Shown here: positions 8,193 to 16,436 of the stretch, one piece after another
How the letters are laid out: each line of letters starts with the position of its first letter
Position numbering within the stretch: position 1 is the first letter of the stretch
Source: Pyxidicoccus fallax
Lineage (GTDB): Bacteria; Myxococcota; Myxococcia; Myxococcales; Myxococcaceae
Direction: 5' to 3'
Length of the DNA: 34,176 bases
Assembly: GCF_012933655.1 (NCBI RefSeq)
Contig: NZ_JABBJJ010000110.1
Location: forward strand, 1-34,176
Program-made: the position numbers and the translations under genes
The notes under the pieces: generated by a model
The model's input: the letters and a program-made list of their open reading frames with translations, nothing else
Database searches by the model: none
What the model was told of the DNA's origin: nothing

Positions 8193-8486
8193 CTAAATGC
8201 TCTCCCCAGTAAATCATTGAGTTCGGGTTTGTAGGGGTGGCGTCTGCCTGATGCTTACAGGTGTGTCAAGGCGAGTTATCAGTGAGTCAGGGCGCATGTG
8301 AATGAGACGCCATGCGTCAAATACTGCTAAAACGGGAAGTGCTCGCCGGAGGGATTCGACATGTCTCTTCAGAGGCGACCGCCTGGCGCATCGCGCGTTG
8401 TCCTCGGAGGTCTCCACGAGCTGTGTGCTATGACGCCGGCCCCCCGCTCGCGCACGCGCGCGTTCATGTTCATCCCAGGAGGCATC
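8193..8486. promoter_or_regulatory. Divergent control region between TonB receptor and galM operon
   Basis: This 294-bp stretch separates two oppositely oriented transcription units and is markedly less GC-rich than the genes (for example CAAATACTGCTAAAAC at 8319-8334). It contains a palindrome (8306-8318) and a TTGACA on the minus strand (8269-8264), but no convincing paired -10 element. An ATG at 8361 with GGAGGG 7 nt upstream is in frame with galM. The codons between 8361 and ~8430 have mixed third positions, unlike the genes, so I read them as leader rather than coding sequence. Both the receptor and the galM operon are probably controlled from here. Confidence 0.5.
8306..8318. promoter_or_regulatory. 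Candidate operator palindrome GACGC-CAT-GCGTC
   Basis: This is a perfect 5-bp inverted repeat around a 3-bp centre in the shared receptor/galM control region, beside the AT-richer patch at 8319-8334. Its position and symmetry suit a dimeric sugar-responsive repressor. No regulator gene is adjacent, and short palindromes also arise by chance in high-GC DNA. Confidence 0.3.
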
Positions 8487-9551
8487 GTGGAACGGACCCC
8501 CTTTGGTACGGCCCCAGGAGGACAGCCCGTCGATGTCTACACCCTCACCAACAAGCAGGGGATGGAGGCGCGGGTCACCAACTACGGTGGAATCATTCTC
8601 AGCCTGAGGGTGCCGGACCGGGACGGCCGCTTCGACGACGTGGTGCTGGGCTACGACTCGCTCGCGGGCTACCTGGCGGAGTCCCCGTACTTCGGCGCGC
8701 TGATTGGCCGCTACGGCAACCGCATTGCCCGGGGCCGTTTCACGCTGGATGGCCAGCAATACACCCTGGCGACGAACAATGGCGTGAACCACCTGCATGG
8801 CGGTCTCAAGGGCTTCGACAAGGTGGTGTGGACGGTGCAACCGTTTGAAAATGAACAGGGCATGGGTCTCGTCCTCACCTACGTCAGCCCCGACGGCGAG
8901 GAGGGCTACCCGGGCACCCTGACCGCGACCGTCACCTATACGCTGACGGCTGATAACACGCTCGTCTTCGACTACCACGCCACCACGGACAAGGCGACGC
9001 CGGTCAATCTCACACAGCACAGCTATTTCAACCTGGCCGGCGACGGAAAGCGCGACATCCTGGGGCATGTCGTCACCATCAACGCGGACCGCTTCGTGCC
9101 CATCGACCCGACGTCCATCCCCCTCGGGGACCTCCGCGACGTGACGGGCACGCCGTTCGACTTCAGGCGGCCCACGGCCATCGGCGCGCGCATCGGTCAG
9201 GACGACGAGCAGCTGCGCAACGGGCTGGGCTACGACCACAGCCTCGTGCTCGACAAGGGCGGCACGCCTGGGGCGCTGACGCTGGCCGCGCACGTCCTGG
9301 AGCCCACCACCGGCCGGGTGATGGAGCTCCACACCACCGAGCCGGGCATGCAGTTCTACTCGGGCAACTTCCTCGACGGCACGCTGAAGGGGAAGAAGGG
9401 CGCCGTCTATCACCACCGCTTCGGCTTCGCGATGGAGACCCAGCACCTGCCGGACTCGCCGAACCAGCCCGCTTTCCCCTCGACGATTCTGCGCCCCGGT
9501 GAGCACTACCGCTCACGCTCCGTCTACCGATTCTCCGTCTCGGGCGCGTGA
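8487..9551 (+). CDS. galM: Aldose 1-epimerase (galactose mutarotase)
   Basis: The enzyme interconverts alpha and beta anomers of galactose and related aldoses, feeding the alpha form to galactokinase. From the GTG at 8487 it has 354 residues, the normal size. AGGAGG (8477-8482) sits 4 nt upstream, and homologues typically begin close to ERTPFG. A longer start at 8361 is possible but has non-coding-like codon use. Landmarks are TNYGGIILSLRVPD, GRYGNRIARGRF, NHLHGG (His104), the catalytic base/acid region LTQHSYFNLAGDG (His178) and the catalytic Glu285 in TTEPGMQFYSGN. No signal peptide is seen, so it should be cytoplasmic. It is the first gene of the long sugar operon; galK follows directly. 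Confidence 0.92.
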   Translation: MERTPFGTAPGGQPVDVYTLTNKQGMEARVTNYGGIILSLRVPDRDGRFDDVVLGYDSLAGYLAESPYFGALIGRYGNRIARGRFTLDGQQYTLATNNGVNHLHGGLKGFDKVVWTVQPFENEQGMGLVLTYVSPDGEEGYPGTLTATVTYTLTADNTLVFDYHATTDKATPVNLTQHSYFNLAGDGKRDILGHVVTINADRFVPIDPTSIPLGDLRDVTGTPFDFRRPTAIGARIGQDDEQLRNGLGYDHSLVLDKGGTPGALTLAAHVLEPTTGRVMELHTTEPGMQFYSGNFLDGTLKGKKGAVYHHRFGFAMETQHLPDSPNQPAFPSTILRPGEHYRSRSVYRFSVSGA

Positions 9552-9583
9552 GCCCTGTCCCTCCGCAACGGGTGAAGACAACG

Positions 9584-10720
9584 ATGACGCTACGCGAACA
9601 GGTCGAGCAGGATTTCCGTCAACGCTTCGGCGCGGCCCCCACCGCGGTCGTGCGGTCTCCGGGCCGCGTCAACCTCATCGGAGAGCACACCGATTACAAC
9701 GACGGCTTCGTGCTCCCCATCGCCATCGACCGCGAGGTGTGGGTCGCGCTGCGGCCACGTGACGACCGCCGCGTCATCGTCCACTCGCTCGACTACGACG
9801 CGTCCCTCTCCTTCGAACTCGGGCCGCTCTCGCGCACCGGCAAGGAGTGGGGGGAGTACGTGAAGGGGGTGGCCTGGGCGCTCCAGGAGGCGGGGCACGC
9901 GCTGAAGGGCTGGGAGGGCGTGCTGAGCGGGAATGTGCCGCGCGGCGCGGGGCTGTCCTCCTCCGCGGCCGTGGAGCTGGCCATCCAGCGCGCCTTCGCC
10001 ACCGTGAGCGGACTGCCGTGGCAGCCCGCCCCCATGGCGCTGCTCGGCCAGCGGGTCGAGAACCAGTGGCTCGGCCTCAAGACGGGCATCATGGACCAGA
10101 TGATTGTCGCGGCGGGCCGCGAGGACCACGCGCTGCTCATCGACTGCCGTGACCTGTCGCTCCAGCCCGTGCCGGTTCCCTCGGGGGCGGTGGTGGTCGT
10201 GCTCGACACGGGAACCCGCCGCGGGCTGGTGGACTCCGCCTACAACGAGCGCCGGAGCCAGTGCGAGGAGGCCGCGCGCTTCTTTGGCGTCAAGGCGCTG
10301 CGCGACGTCGACATGGCGACCTTCTCGGCGCGCATGGGCGAGCTCGACCCGCTGGTCCGCCGCCGCGCGCGGCACGTCATCACCGAGAACGACCGCACCC
10401 TGCAGGCCGCCGAGGCCATGCGGGCCGGAGACCTCGCGCGGCTGGGCCGGTTGATGGACGCCAGCCACGACAGCCTGCGTGACGACTTCGAGGTCACCAA
10501 CGACGCGCTCAACACCATCGTGGCGCTCGCGCGGTCGCAGCAGGGGTGTCTCGGAGCCCGGATGACGGGCGCCGGCTTCGGCGGCTGCGCCGTGGCCCTG
10601 GTTTCGCCCGAACACGCCGAGGCGTTCGTCCAGGGCGTCGAGGCGAAGTACCAGCAGGCCACGGGAAACACGCCACGGTGTTACGTGTGTCACGCGGCGG
10701 ATGGGGCGAGCGTCGTCTGA
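9584..10720 (+). CDS. galK: Galactokinase
   Basis: This GHMP-family kinase phosphorylates alpha-D-galactose at C1 with ATP. The galactokinase signature GRVNLIGEHTDYNDGFVLP lies near the N-terminus, the ATP-binding GAGLSSSAAVE in the middle, the catalytic Asp171 in KTGIMDQM, and the C-terminal GHMP motif MTGAGFGGCAVALV. The ATG at 9584 gives 378 residues and has GGTGAAG a few nt upstream. A GTG at 9548 overlapping the galM stop would add 12 residues of atypical sequence and cannot be excluded. No galT or galE lies in the window, so the Leloir pathway must be completed elsewhere. The gene is followed by a 105-nt gap with a hairpin before the transporter genes. Confidence 0.94.
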   Translation: MTLREQVEQDFRQRFGAAPTAVVRSPGRVNLIGEHTDYNDGFVLPIAIDREVWVALRPRDDRRVIVHSLDYDASLSFELGPLSRTGKEWGEYVKGVAWALQEAGHALKGWEGVLSGNVPRGAGLSSSAAVELAIQRAFATVSGLPWQPAPMALLGQRVENQWLGLKTGIMDQMIVAAGREDHALLIDCRDLSLQPVPVPSGAVVVVLDTGTRRGLVDSAYNERRSQCEEAARFFGVKALRDVDMATFSARMGELDPLVRRRARHVITENDRTLQAAEAMRAGDLARLGRLMDASHDSLRDDFEVTNDALNTIVALARSQQGCLGARMTGAGFGGCAVALVSPEHAEAFVQGVEAKYQQATGNTPRCYVCHAADGASVV

Positions 10721-10757
10721 ACGCGCGCGCCGCTCTGCGTGGATGAAGGCTTGTCAG

Positions 10758-10795
10758 CCCGGCGGAAGTTCACGAAGCTTTGACGCTTCGCCGGG
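10758..10795 (+). promoter_or_regulatory. Intra-operon hairpin between galK and the ABC transporter genes
   Basis: The right arm GCTTCGCCGGG (10785-10795) can pair in two ways: locally with CGAAGC at 10773-10778 (loop TTTGAC), or with CCCGGCGGAAG at 10758-10768 with a single bulged G. The two stems compete for the same bases. There is no T-run after it, so a full terminator is unlikely. An mRNA-processing or attenuation element, or an operator (CGAAGC-N6-GCTTCG), is possible. Confidence 0.4.
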
Positions 10796-10825
10796 CGTCG
10801 TTGCTGCCCCCCAGGAACGTGAACG

Positions 10826-11923
10826 ATGGCTGATGTGCTGCTGCGGGATGTGCGGAAGCGATATGGCGCCCAGGAGGTGATTCACGGTGTCTCGCTCGAG
10901 CTGAAACACCGGGAGTTCATTGTCTTCGTCGGCCCTTCGGGGTGCGGCAAGTCGACCCTGCTGCGAATGATTGCCGGGCTGGAGCAGATCAGCGACGGCG
11001 AAATCCTCATCGGCGGGCGCCGCGTCAATGACACGCCGCCCGGCGACCGGGGCGTGGCCATGGTCTTCCAGAACTACGCCCTGTATCCGCACATGACGGC
11101 GGCGGACAACATGTCCTTCGGCCTGCGCAACATCGGCACGCCGCGCGCGGAAATCGAGGAGCGCGTGGCCGCCGCCGCGAGGACGCTGCAGATCGAGCAC
11201 CTGCTGAAGCGCCGTCCCTCGGAGATGTCCGGCGGTCAGCGCCAGCGCATCGCCATCGGCCGCGCCATCGTCCGCCGGCCCAACGTCTTCCTGTTCGACG
11301 AGCCGCTGTCCAACCTGGACGCGGCGCTGCGGGTGCAGATGCGGGTGGAGCTGGTGCAGCTCCACCAGCGGCTCGACGCCACCTCCATCTACGTCACCCA
11401 CGACCAGGTCGAGGCGATGACCATGGCCGACCGCATCGTCGTCTTCCGCGACGGGCGCATCGAGCAGGTGGGCACGCCACTCGAGGTCTACCGGACGCCC
11501 GCGAACACCTTCGTCGCGGGCTTCATCGGCGCCCCCAAGATGAACCTGCTCGAAACGCGGGTGACCGCCGCCAGCACCGGGCGGGTGGAGGTCGCGCTGC
11601 CCGGCGGCCGGGCCGAGCTGGCGGTGGATGGCCGCGCGCTGGCCTCGGGCGCGAGCGTCACCTTCGGAGTCCGGCCCGAGCACCTGCGGCGGACCGCGGG
11701 CGAGGGCGTCTTCCGGGGCCAGGTGAAGGCGCTGGAGCGGCTGGGGCGCGAGACGCTGCTGCATGTCACGGGCACCGACGGCGCCTCGCTCATCGCCACC
11801 GACACGGGCGACAGCCCGGTCCGCATCGGTGACACCGTGGCCCTGGCGCTGGAGCCCGGCAGTGGCCGGCTCTTCGGCGGGAATGGGGCGGCGCTGCCTC
11901 CCGCCGCCGCGAGCGCCGCATGA
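10826..11923 (+). CDS. Sugar ABC transporter ATP-binding protein (MalK/UgpC/MsmK type)
   Basis: This 365-residue ATPase energises the carbohydrate importer encoded by the next three genes. It shows Walker A GPSGCGKST (Lys42), Q-loop MVFQNYALYPHMTAADNM, ABC signature MSGGQRQRIAIGRA, Walker B NVFLFDEPLSNLDA and H-loop YVTHDQVEAMTMADRI. A C-terminal regulatory OB/TOBE region follows (FIGAPKMNLLETRV, TFGVRPEHLRR), as in CUT1-class sugar transporters. These C-terminal domains can receive regulatory proteins in other bacteria; whether this happens here is unknown. The stop overlaps an ATG (ATGA) at the head of the permease gene. It is cytoplasmic, on the inner face of the membrane. Confidence 0.95.
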   Translation: MADVLLRDVRKRYGAQEVIHGVSLELKHREFIVFVGPSGCGKSTLLRMIAGLEQISDGEILIGGRRVNDTPPGDRGVAMVFQNYALYPHMTAADNMSFGLRNIGTPRAEIEERVAAAARTLQIEHLLKRRPSEMSGGQRQRIAIGRAIVRRPNVFLFDEPLSNLDAALRVQMRVELVQLHQRLDATSIYVTHDQVEAMTMADRIVVFRDGRIEQVGTPLEVYRTPANTFVAGFIGAPKMNLLETRVTAASTGRVEVALPGGRAELAVDGRALASGASVTFGVRPEHLRRTAGEGVFRGQVKALERLGRETLLHVTGTDGASLIATDTGDSPVRIGDTVALALEPGSGRLFGGNGAALPPAAASAA

Positions 11924-11934
11924 GGGAGCCCGCG

Positions 11935-12849
11935 ATGACTGTCACCTCCGTCCAGGACGCCGGCTCACGGCCCCACGGGCTGGCGCGGTACCGCGACGCC
12001 CTCTCCGGCTATGCCTTCCTGGCGCCCTTCCTCGCGTTCTACGCCGTCTTCCTGCTCTATCCGTTCGGCCTCGGCCTGTGGATGAGCCTGCACGACTGGG
12101 AAATCGTCGGGGACTACCGCGAGTTCATCGGCCTGCTGAACTACCAGGAGCTGTGGGACGACCCCTACTTCTGGGAGGCCCTGAAGCGCACCCTGCAGTT
12201 CGCGGCCATCACCGCCCCGGCGGCGACGGTGCTCGGCCTGGTGCTGGCCCTGGCGCTCAACGGGCCGCTGCGACTCCATGGCGCGCTGCGCGCCGTCTTC
12301 TTCGCCTCCAACATCTTCTCGGTCACCGTCGTCACGCTGGTGTGGTCGATGGTGCTCAACCCCGACCGGGGCCTCATCGCGAACGGTATGCGGGCCGTGG
12401 GGCTGGAGCCCATCGCCTTCCTGGCCGACCAGGACTGGGCCATGCCGGCGCTGGTGGTGACGACGCTGTGGTGGGTCGCGGGCTTCCCGATGGCGCTCTT
12501 CCTCGCCGGGCTGCAGCAGATTCCCCCGGAGGTCTACGAGGCCGCCCGGCTCGACAATGCCTCGCGCTGGGCGGTGCTGCGGCGCATCACCCTGCCGGCG
12601 CTGGCCCGCACGACGCTGCTCGTGGTGGTGCTGCAGACCGTCATGCACCTCCAGGTCTTCGGCCAGCCGCTGCTGATGACGCGCGGCGGGCCCGCCAACT
12701 CCACCCGGCCGCTGGTGCAGCTCATCTACGAGACGAGCTTCCGCGACTGGCGTTCCGGCTATGCCTCCACGGTCTCCGTGGTGCTGTTCGTCATGATGTT
12801 CTGCGTGGCGCTCCTGCAGTTCCGCCTGTCGCGGCAGGAGGGGGATTGA
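11935..12849 (+). CDS. Sugar ABC transporter permease (MalF/UgpA type)
   Basis: This is an inner-membrane permease with about six transmembrane helices, 304 residues from the ATG at 11935. That start is preferred because GAGGGAG (11922-11928) lies 6 nt upstream; the ATG at 11920, overlapping the ATPase stop, would add five residues. The cytoplasmic coupling motif EAARLDNASRWAVLRRITLP (EAA loop that docks on the ATPase) is well preserved. The N-terminus YAFLAPFLAFYAVFLLYPF is typical of CUT1 permeases. It should form a heterodimer with the next gene's product. The 4-nt gap to that gene indicates tight coupling. Confidence 0.94.
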   Translation: MTVTSVQDAGSRPHGLARYRDALSGYAFLAPFLAFYAVFLLYPFGLGLWMSLHDWEIVGDYREFIGLLNYQELWDDPYFWEALKRTLQFAAITAPAATVLGLVLALALNGPLRLHGALRAVFFASNIFSVTVVTLVWSMVLNPDRGLIANGMRAVGLEPIAFLADQDWAMPALVVTTLWWVAGFPMALFLAGLQQIPPEVYEAARLDNASRWAVLRRITLPALARTTLLVVVLQTVMHLQVFGQPLLMTRGGPANSTRPLVQLIYETSFRDWRSGYASTVSVVLFVMMFCVALLQFRLSRQEGD

Positions 12850-12853
12850 AGCC

Positions 12854-13678
12854 ATGAACCGGACCTTCGGAGACCGCCTCATCCTCGTCCTGGTGATTGG
12901 CGCCGCGTTCGTGTGGATGATGCCCATGCTGTGGGTGCTGAGCCTGTCGCTCCGGCCCAACGAGGAGCTGGTCCGCTCCACCGCTGGCATCCTGCCGTGG
13001 CCCAAGACGCTGGAGCACTTCGCCACCTTGCTGCGGGTGTCGCTGACGCCGCGCTGGCTGCTCAACAGCGTGATTGTCGCCTTCGGCATGACGGCGTTGA
13101 CGCTGTTGCTGTCGTCGCTCGCCGGCTACGCCTTCGCGCGCATCGACTTTCCCGGCCGTCGCGCCGTCTTCCTGCTGGTGATGGCCGGGTTGATGATTCC
13201 GGAGCAGGCCATCCTCGTGCCGCTGCACGCCATGCTCGCGGACTGGGAGATGCACAACACCTACTTCTCCCTCATCGCTCCCCGTCTGGCGGGGCCGATG
13301 GGGGTGTTCCTGATGACGCAGTTCTTCAAGGCCGTCCCGCGCGAGCTGGAGGAGGCCGCGGAGCTCGACAACGCGAGCCGGCTGAAGATCTTCTGGTCGG
13401 TGATGCTGCCGCTGTCCCGTCCGGCGCTGACGACGCTCGGCATCTTCACCTTCCTGTTCGCCTGGAACGACTTCCTCTGGCCCGTCGTCACCGCGACGCA
13501 GCCGGAGATGTACACGCTCAGCGTCGGCCTCGGCTCGTTGCAGGGCAACTTCGCGATGTCGGAGGGGCTCGGCTTCCTGATGGCCTCGGCCGTCTTCGCC
13601 AGCGCGCCGATGGTCATCCTCTACGTCGTGTTCCAGCGCTACATCGTGCAGGGCATCACCCTGACCAGTGGCAAGTGA
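12854..13678 (+). CDS. Sugar ABC transporter permease (MalG/UgpE type)
   Basis: This is the second permease of the importer, 274 residues with about six membrane helices. The EAA motif is EEAAELDNASRLKIFWSVML followed by PLSRPAL, in the usual position about 90 residues from the C-terminus. FTFLFAWNDFLWPV is a standard MalG-family segment. It ends in the typical short tail QRYIVQGITLTSGK. The gene lies 4 nt after the first permease and 10 nt before the binding-protein gene, so all four transporter genes are probably one transcript. Confidence 0.95.
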   Translation: MNRTFGDRLILVLVIGAAFVWMMPMLWVLSLSLRPNEELVRSTAGILPWPKTLEHFATLLRVSLTPRWLLNSVIVAFGMTALTLLLSSLAGYAFARIDFPGRRAVFLLVMAGLMIPEQAILVPLHAMLADWEMHNTYFSLIAPRLAGPMGVFLMTQFFKAVPRELEEAAELDNASRLKIFWSVMLPLSRPALTTLGIFTFLFAWNDFLWPVVTATQPEMYTLSVGLGSLQGNFAMSEGLGFLMASAVFASAPMVILYVVFQRYIVQGITLTSGK

Positions 13679-13688
13679 GCGGCTCCCC

Positions 13689-15014
13689 ATGACGATGAAG
13701 ACGCTACTTCCGGCGACGATGCTGCTGGCCGCCGCCCTCGGCGCCACCCCCGCGCGGGCCGCGACGGAGATTTCGCTGTTCCGCTTCTTCGGCGGCTGCA
13801 GCGACGAGTACGCCAACGTCACCGACTTGTCGAAGGCCGTCGGTGAGTGCGGCATCATCCAGGTGCTCGCCAACAAGTTCAACGCGGAGAACAAGGACGG
13901 CATCGTCGTCAAGACGCAGTCGGTGGAGTGGGGCGTCTACTACGACCGCCTGAGCGCCAACGTCGCCGGCCGCACCCCGCCCGACATCGCCGTCATGCAC
14001 CGCAGCGTCCTGCCGAACTACCAGGTGCGCGGGCTCGTCGAGCCGCTGGGCAAGCACTTCGCCACGGTGGGCGTCGACGTCGCCGACTTCGTGCCGGTGG
14101 CGCGCGAAGGCGTCAGCGCCAACGGTGAAATCTGGGCCCTGCCTTTCGACCTGCACTCCCTCCTGTGGCACGTCAACGCGGACCTGTTCGTCAAGGCAGG
14201 GCTCGTCGACGAGAAGGGCCAGCCGAAGCTGCCTGGCAGCCCGGAGGAGCTGCTGCGGCACGCCGAGACGATGAAGGCCCGGACCGGCAAGGCGTACCTG
14301 GCCATTCCCTCGCAGGCGGACCCCATGCCGACCTGGCAGTACCTCTCCTGGGTGTGGCAGCAGGGCGGCAACATCGTCGACGCCGAGAAGCGCGAGGCGC
14401 TGCTGGAGTCCAAGGAGAGCCGGGAGGCGCTGCGTCTGCTCAACGTGCTCTACGCGGCGGGCCACGCCAACCGGAAGCACGACTACACCGCGGCGCAGCA
14501 GGCCTTCCTCTCCGGCGAGGCGGCGGTGCTCATCAATGGCACCTGGGGTGTCGACGTCTACGCGGCGCAGGCCAGGAATCCGAACTCGGCCCTCAAGAAC
14601 TATGTCGTTCGCGACATGCCCAACCTCTACGGCAAGGAGGCGGTCTGGTCCGACAGCCACATCTGGGTGCTGCCGAAGCAGTCGAAGCCCGATGCCGCGA
14701 AGCTGAAGGCGGCGCTCACCTTCCTGAAGTTCCTCAACGACCACAACTTCCACTGGGCGCGGACCGGACACCTGCCGGTGCGTGCCTCGGTGCTCGCGAG
14801 CGCCGAGATGCGGGCCCTGCCGCACCGCTCGGAGTACACCCGCACCGCCACCATCGCCACGGGGCTGCCGCCCATCCAGTACCAGCGCGCCCTCATGGAC
14901 CTGCTCATCAACGAGCTGAACTCGACCTGGCTCATCAACAAGCCCCAGGACAAGGCCCTGGCGAACTCACAGCGGGCGGCCTCCAGCATCCTGCGCCGCT
15001 CCCGGCGGAGATAG
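13689..15014 (+). CDS. Sugar ABC transporter substrate-binding protein (family 1)
   Basis: This is the periplasmic receptor of the importer, 441 residues from the ATG at 13689; an ATG at 13695 is equally possible because neither has a strong ribosome site. A Sec signal peptide ends PARA-ATEISLF, with no lipobox, so the protein should be soluble in the periplasm, as expected in a Gram-negative. Typical family segments are NGEIWALPFDLHSLLWHVNA, a hydrophobic LINGTWGVDVYAAQ strand and WSDSHIWVLPK. Two cysteines close to the mature N-terminus (FFGGCSDEY and VGECGII) could form a disulfide. It delivers an oligosaccharide to the two permeases. The ligand is probably the product of the surface GH43 enzyme, but this is inferred from context. 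Confidence 0.93.
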   Translation: MTMKTLLPATMLLAAALGATPARAATEISLFRFFGGCSDEYANVTDLSKAVGECGIIQVLANKFNAENKDGIVVKTQSVEWGVYYDRLSANVAGRTPPDIAVMHRSVLPNYQVRGLVEPLGKHFATVGVDVADFVPVAREGVSANGEIWALPFDLHSLLWHVNADLFVKAGLVDEKGQPKLPGSPEELLRHAETMKARTGKAYLAIPSQADPMPTWQYLSWVWQQGGNIVDAEKREALLESKESREALRLLNVLYAAGHANRKHDYTAAQQAFLSGEAAVLINGTWGVDVYAAQARNPNSALKNYVVRDMPNLYGKEAVWSDSHIWVLPKQSKPDAAKLKAALTFLKFLNDHNFHWARTGHLPVRASVLASAEMRALPHRSEYTRTATIATGLPPIQYQRALMDLLINELNSTWLINKPQDKALANSQRAASSILRRSRRR

Positions 15015-15115
15015 ACGCCGCCCACGCCTCCCTGCCTGCCCAGGTTCCAGGCCCCGTGCCAGCCACGGCGCTGCTGGAGCCGAAAACACGCCCTCCACTA
15101 GCATTCCGCGCGCAC
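15015..15115 (+). other. Intergenic gap between binding-protein and GH43-like genes
   Basis: This gap holds a weak hairpin, CCGTG-CCAGC-CACGG (15054-15068), and an A-richer patch (CGAAAACACG, then ACTAGCATTCC) before the ATG at 15116. The patch could be a secondary promoter, but no clear -35/-10 pair is visible. Confidence 0.3.
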
Positions 15116-16396
15116 ATGACCACCCCCGTCGACCGTGACTCCCCGCGTGCCCCCTCGGGTGCCCAGTCTTCCTCCGGGTCCAACCATCTCCGCCCCAATA
15201 CCCTGCGAGACCCGGCGGAGCTCCTCGACCTTCCCGCGGAAGCGTCGCTCACGGACATCGTCGCGAACCTGCGGCGGGTTCCCGAGCCGCTCATCGACGA
15301 GACGATGCCCGACCCCTTCGTGCTGCGGCTGACCCCGACGAGCCCCGGAGGGGCGCGCACCGCCGGCCTCTGGCTGGTGGCGACCACCAACGACCAGCCG
15401 TTCGCCTTCCGGCTGTATCGCTTCGTGGGGGGCCGCTGGATGCCGCACCTGGTGGAGGGCAGGCACTGCGCCATCTTCCCCGAGGGACGGCTCCCCGCGT
15501 GGTGGAACGCCGGTGAGCTGGACCCGCTCTCGCCCGACCTCCCCAGGGACCTCGTCGTGGCGCGCTGGGCTCCCGAGATTGACGTGCGCAACGGCCTGCT
15601 CACGCTGCACTACACCGCGAGAGACCGCGCCGGCATCCTGCGCTCCGCCTATGCCACGGCCACCGCCATCGACGGCGAGTGGACGGACCATGGCTTCCTC
15701 GACATCAACGTCCGCGTGAAGGACCTGGCTCCCGACTACCCGGGAGGCCCCGCGGGCGAGAACCCCATCGTCGGGATGATTGACGGCCACGTGGCCGCGG
15801 CCGTCGACGCGGAGGGCAGGGAGCGCACGTTCCTGCTCACCAAGGTGGACGGGAACGGGTTGCGCTGGAAGGACCCGGTGACCCACGAGGTCCGCAAGGC
15901 CACGACGCCCATCCTGTCGCACGAGTTCAGGCAGCACGCCGACGGGCGCATCGAGATGCTGGGAGAGGCGAAGGTCCTCCACACCAATGGACCGCACCAT
16001 GACGGCCTCATCGAGGGCCAGTTCGTGGTGAGCGAGAACGGCCAGTCCCACCTCGTGTACAGCGCGGGCTTCTTCGGTAACTCCGAGTACCGCACGTACA
16101 TCGCGAAGCTCGACCTGCTCGCGAACGAGGTGAGGGACGAGCGGCTGCTGATTGACAGCCAGAGCCCGGCGCTCGGCGGGCAGTGGAACGGTCCGGGTCA
16201 CCCCTCGTTCGTGAAGCTGGGGGAGGGCCTGTACGCGATGTACCTGCACGTGTGGCGCAACGGCTTCGAATACTCCAAGGACGGAGACCAGCGGAAGGCC
16301 ATCCAGTGCCATGTGTCCTTCCGCGATTTGGAGGGCCGCCCCTGTGAGCCCTTCCTCGTGGAGGAGCGCTTCTCCGCTCGGGCAAGCGGCGTGTAG
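15116..16396 (+). CDS. GH43-like beta-propeller protein, cytoplasmic
   Basis: This is a 426-residue protein that fits a GH43/clan GH-F five-bladed propeller. The three acids align in order and spacing: Asp66 in DETMPDPFVLRL (base), Asp223 in VGMIDGHVAAAVD (pKa modulator), Glu300 in DGLIEGQFVV (acid). PGHPSFVKLGEGLYAMYLHV near the end resembles the last blade. It has no signal peptide; the N-terminus is Ser/Pro-rich and low-complexity. It should therefore act on imported oligosaccharides in the cytoplasm. It is more divergent than the other two GH43 proteins here, so it may be a phosphorylase-like or atypical member. Gaps are 101 nt upstream and 40 nt downstream. Confidence 0.75.
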   Translation: MTTPVDRDSPRAPSGAQSSSGSNHLRPNTLRDPAELLDLPAEASLTDIVANLRRVPEPLIDETMPDPFVLRLTPTSPGGARTAGLWLVATTNDQPFAFRLYRFVGGRWMPHLVEGRHCAIFPEGRLPAWWNAGELDPLSPDLPRDLVVARWAPEIDVRNGLLTLHYTARDRAGILRSAYATATAIDGEWTDHGFLDINVRVKDLAPDYPGGPAGENPIVGMIDGHVAAAVDAEGRERTFLLTKVDGNGLRWKDPVTHEVRKATTPILSHEFRQHADGRIEMLGEAKVLHTNGPHHDGLIEGQFVVSENGQSHLVYSAGFFGNSEYRTYIAKLDLLANEVRDERLLIDSQSPALGGQWNGPGHPSFVKLGEGLYAMYLHVWRNGFEYSKDGDQRKAIQCHVSFRDLEGRPCEPFLVEERFSARASGV

Positions 16397-16436
16397 GGCC
16401 CGGCTTCCTTCGAACTCCGGGATGGAGAGACACACC

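Noticed and set aside
8264-8269. TTGACA on the minus strand as the -35 box of the TonB receptor
   Set aside because: No -10-like hexamer lies 16-18 bp downstream (the sequence there is CAGACG), so I do not call a promoter.
8361-8486. ATG at 8361 with good GGAGGG spacing as the galM start
   Set aside because: Roughly ten of the first 24 codons end in A or T, unlike all genes here, and the added residues do not resemble mutarotase. It is kept only as an alternative.
14165-15115. Upstream extension of the GH43-like frame
   Set aside because: The frame stays open through the binding-protein gene, but that part is its out-of-frame shadow (Gly/Arg/Ala-rich). The real protein starts at the ATG at 15116.
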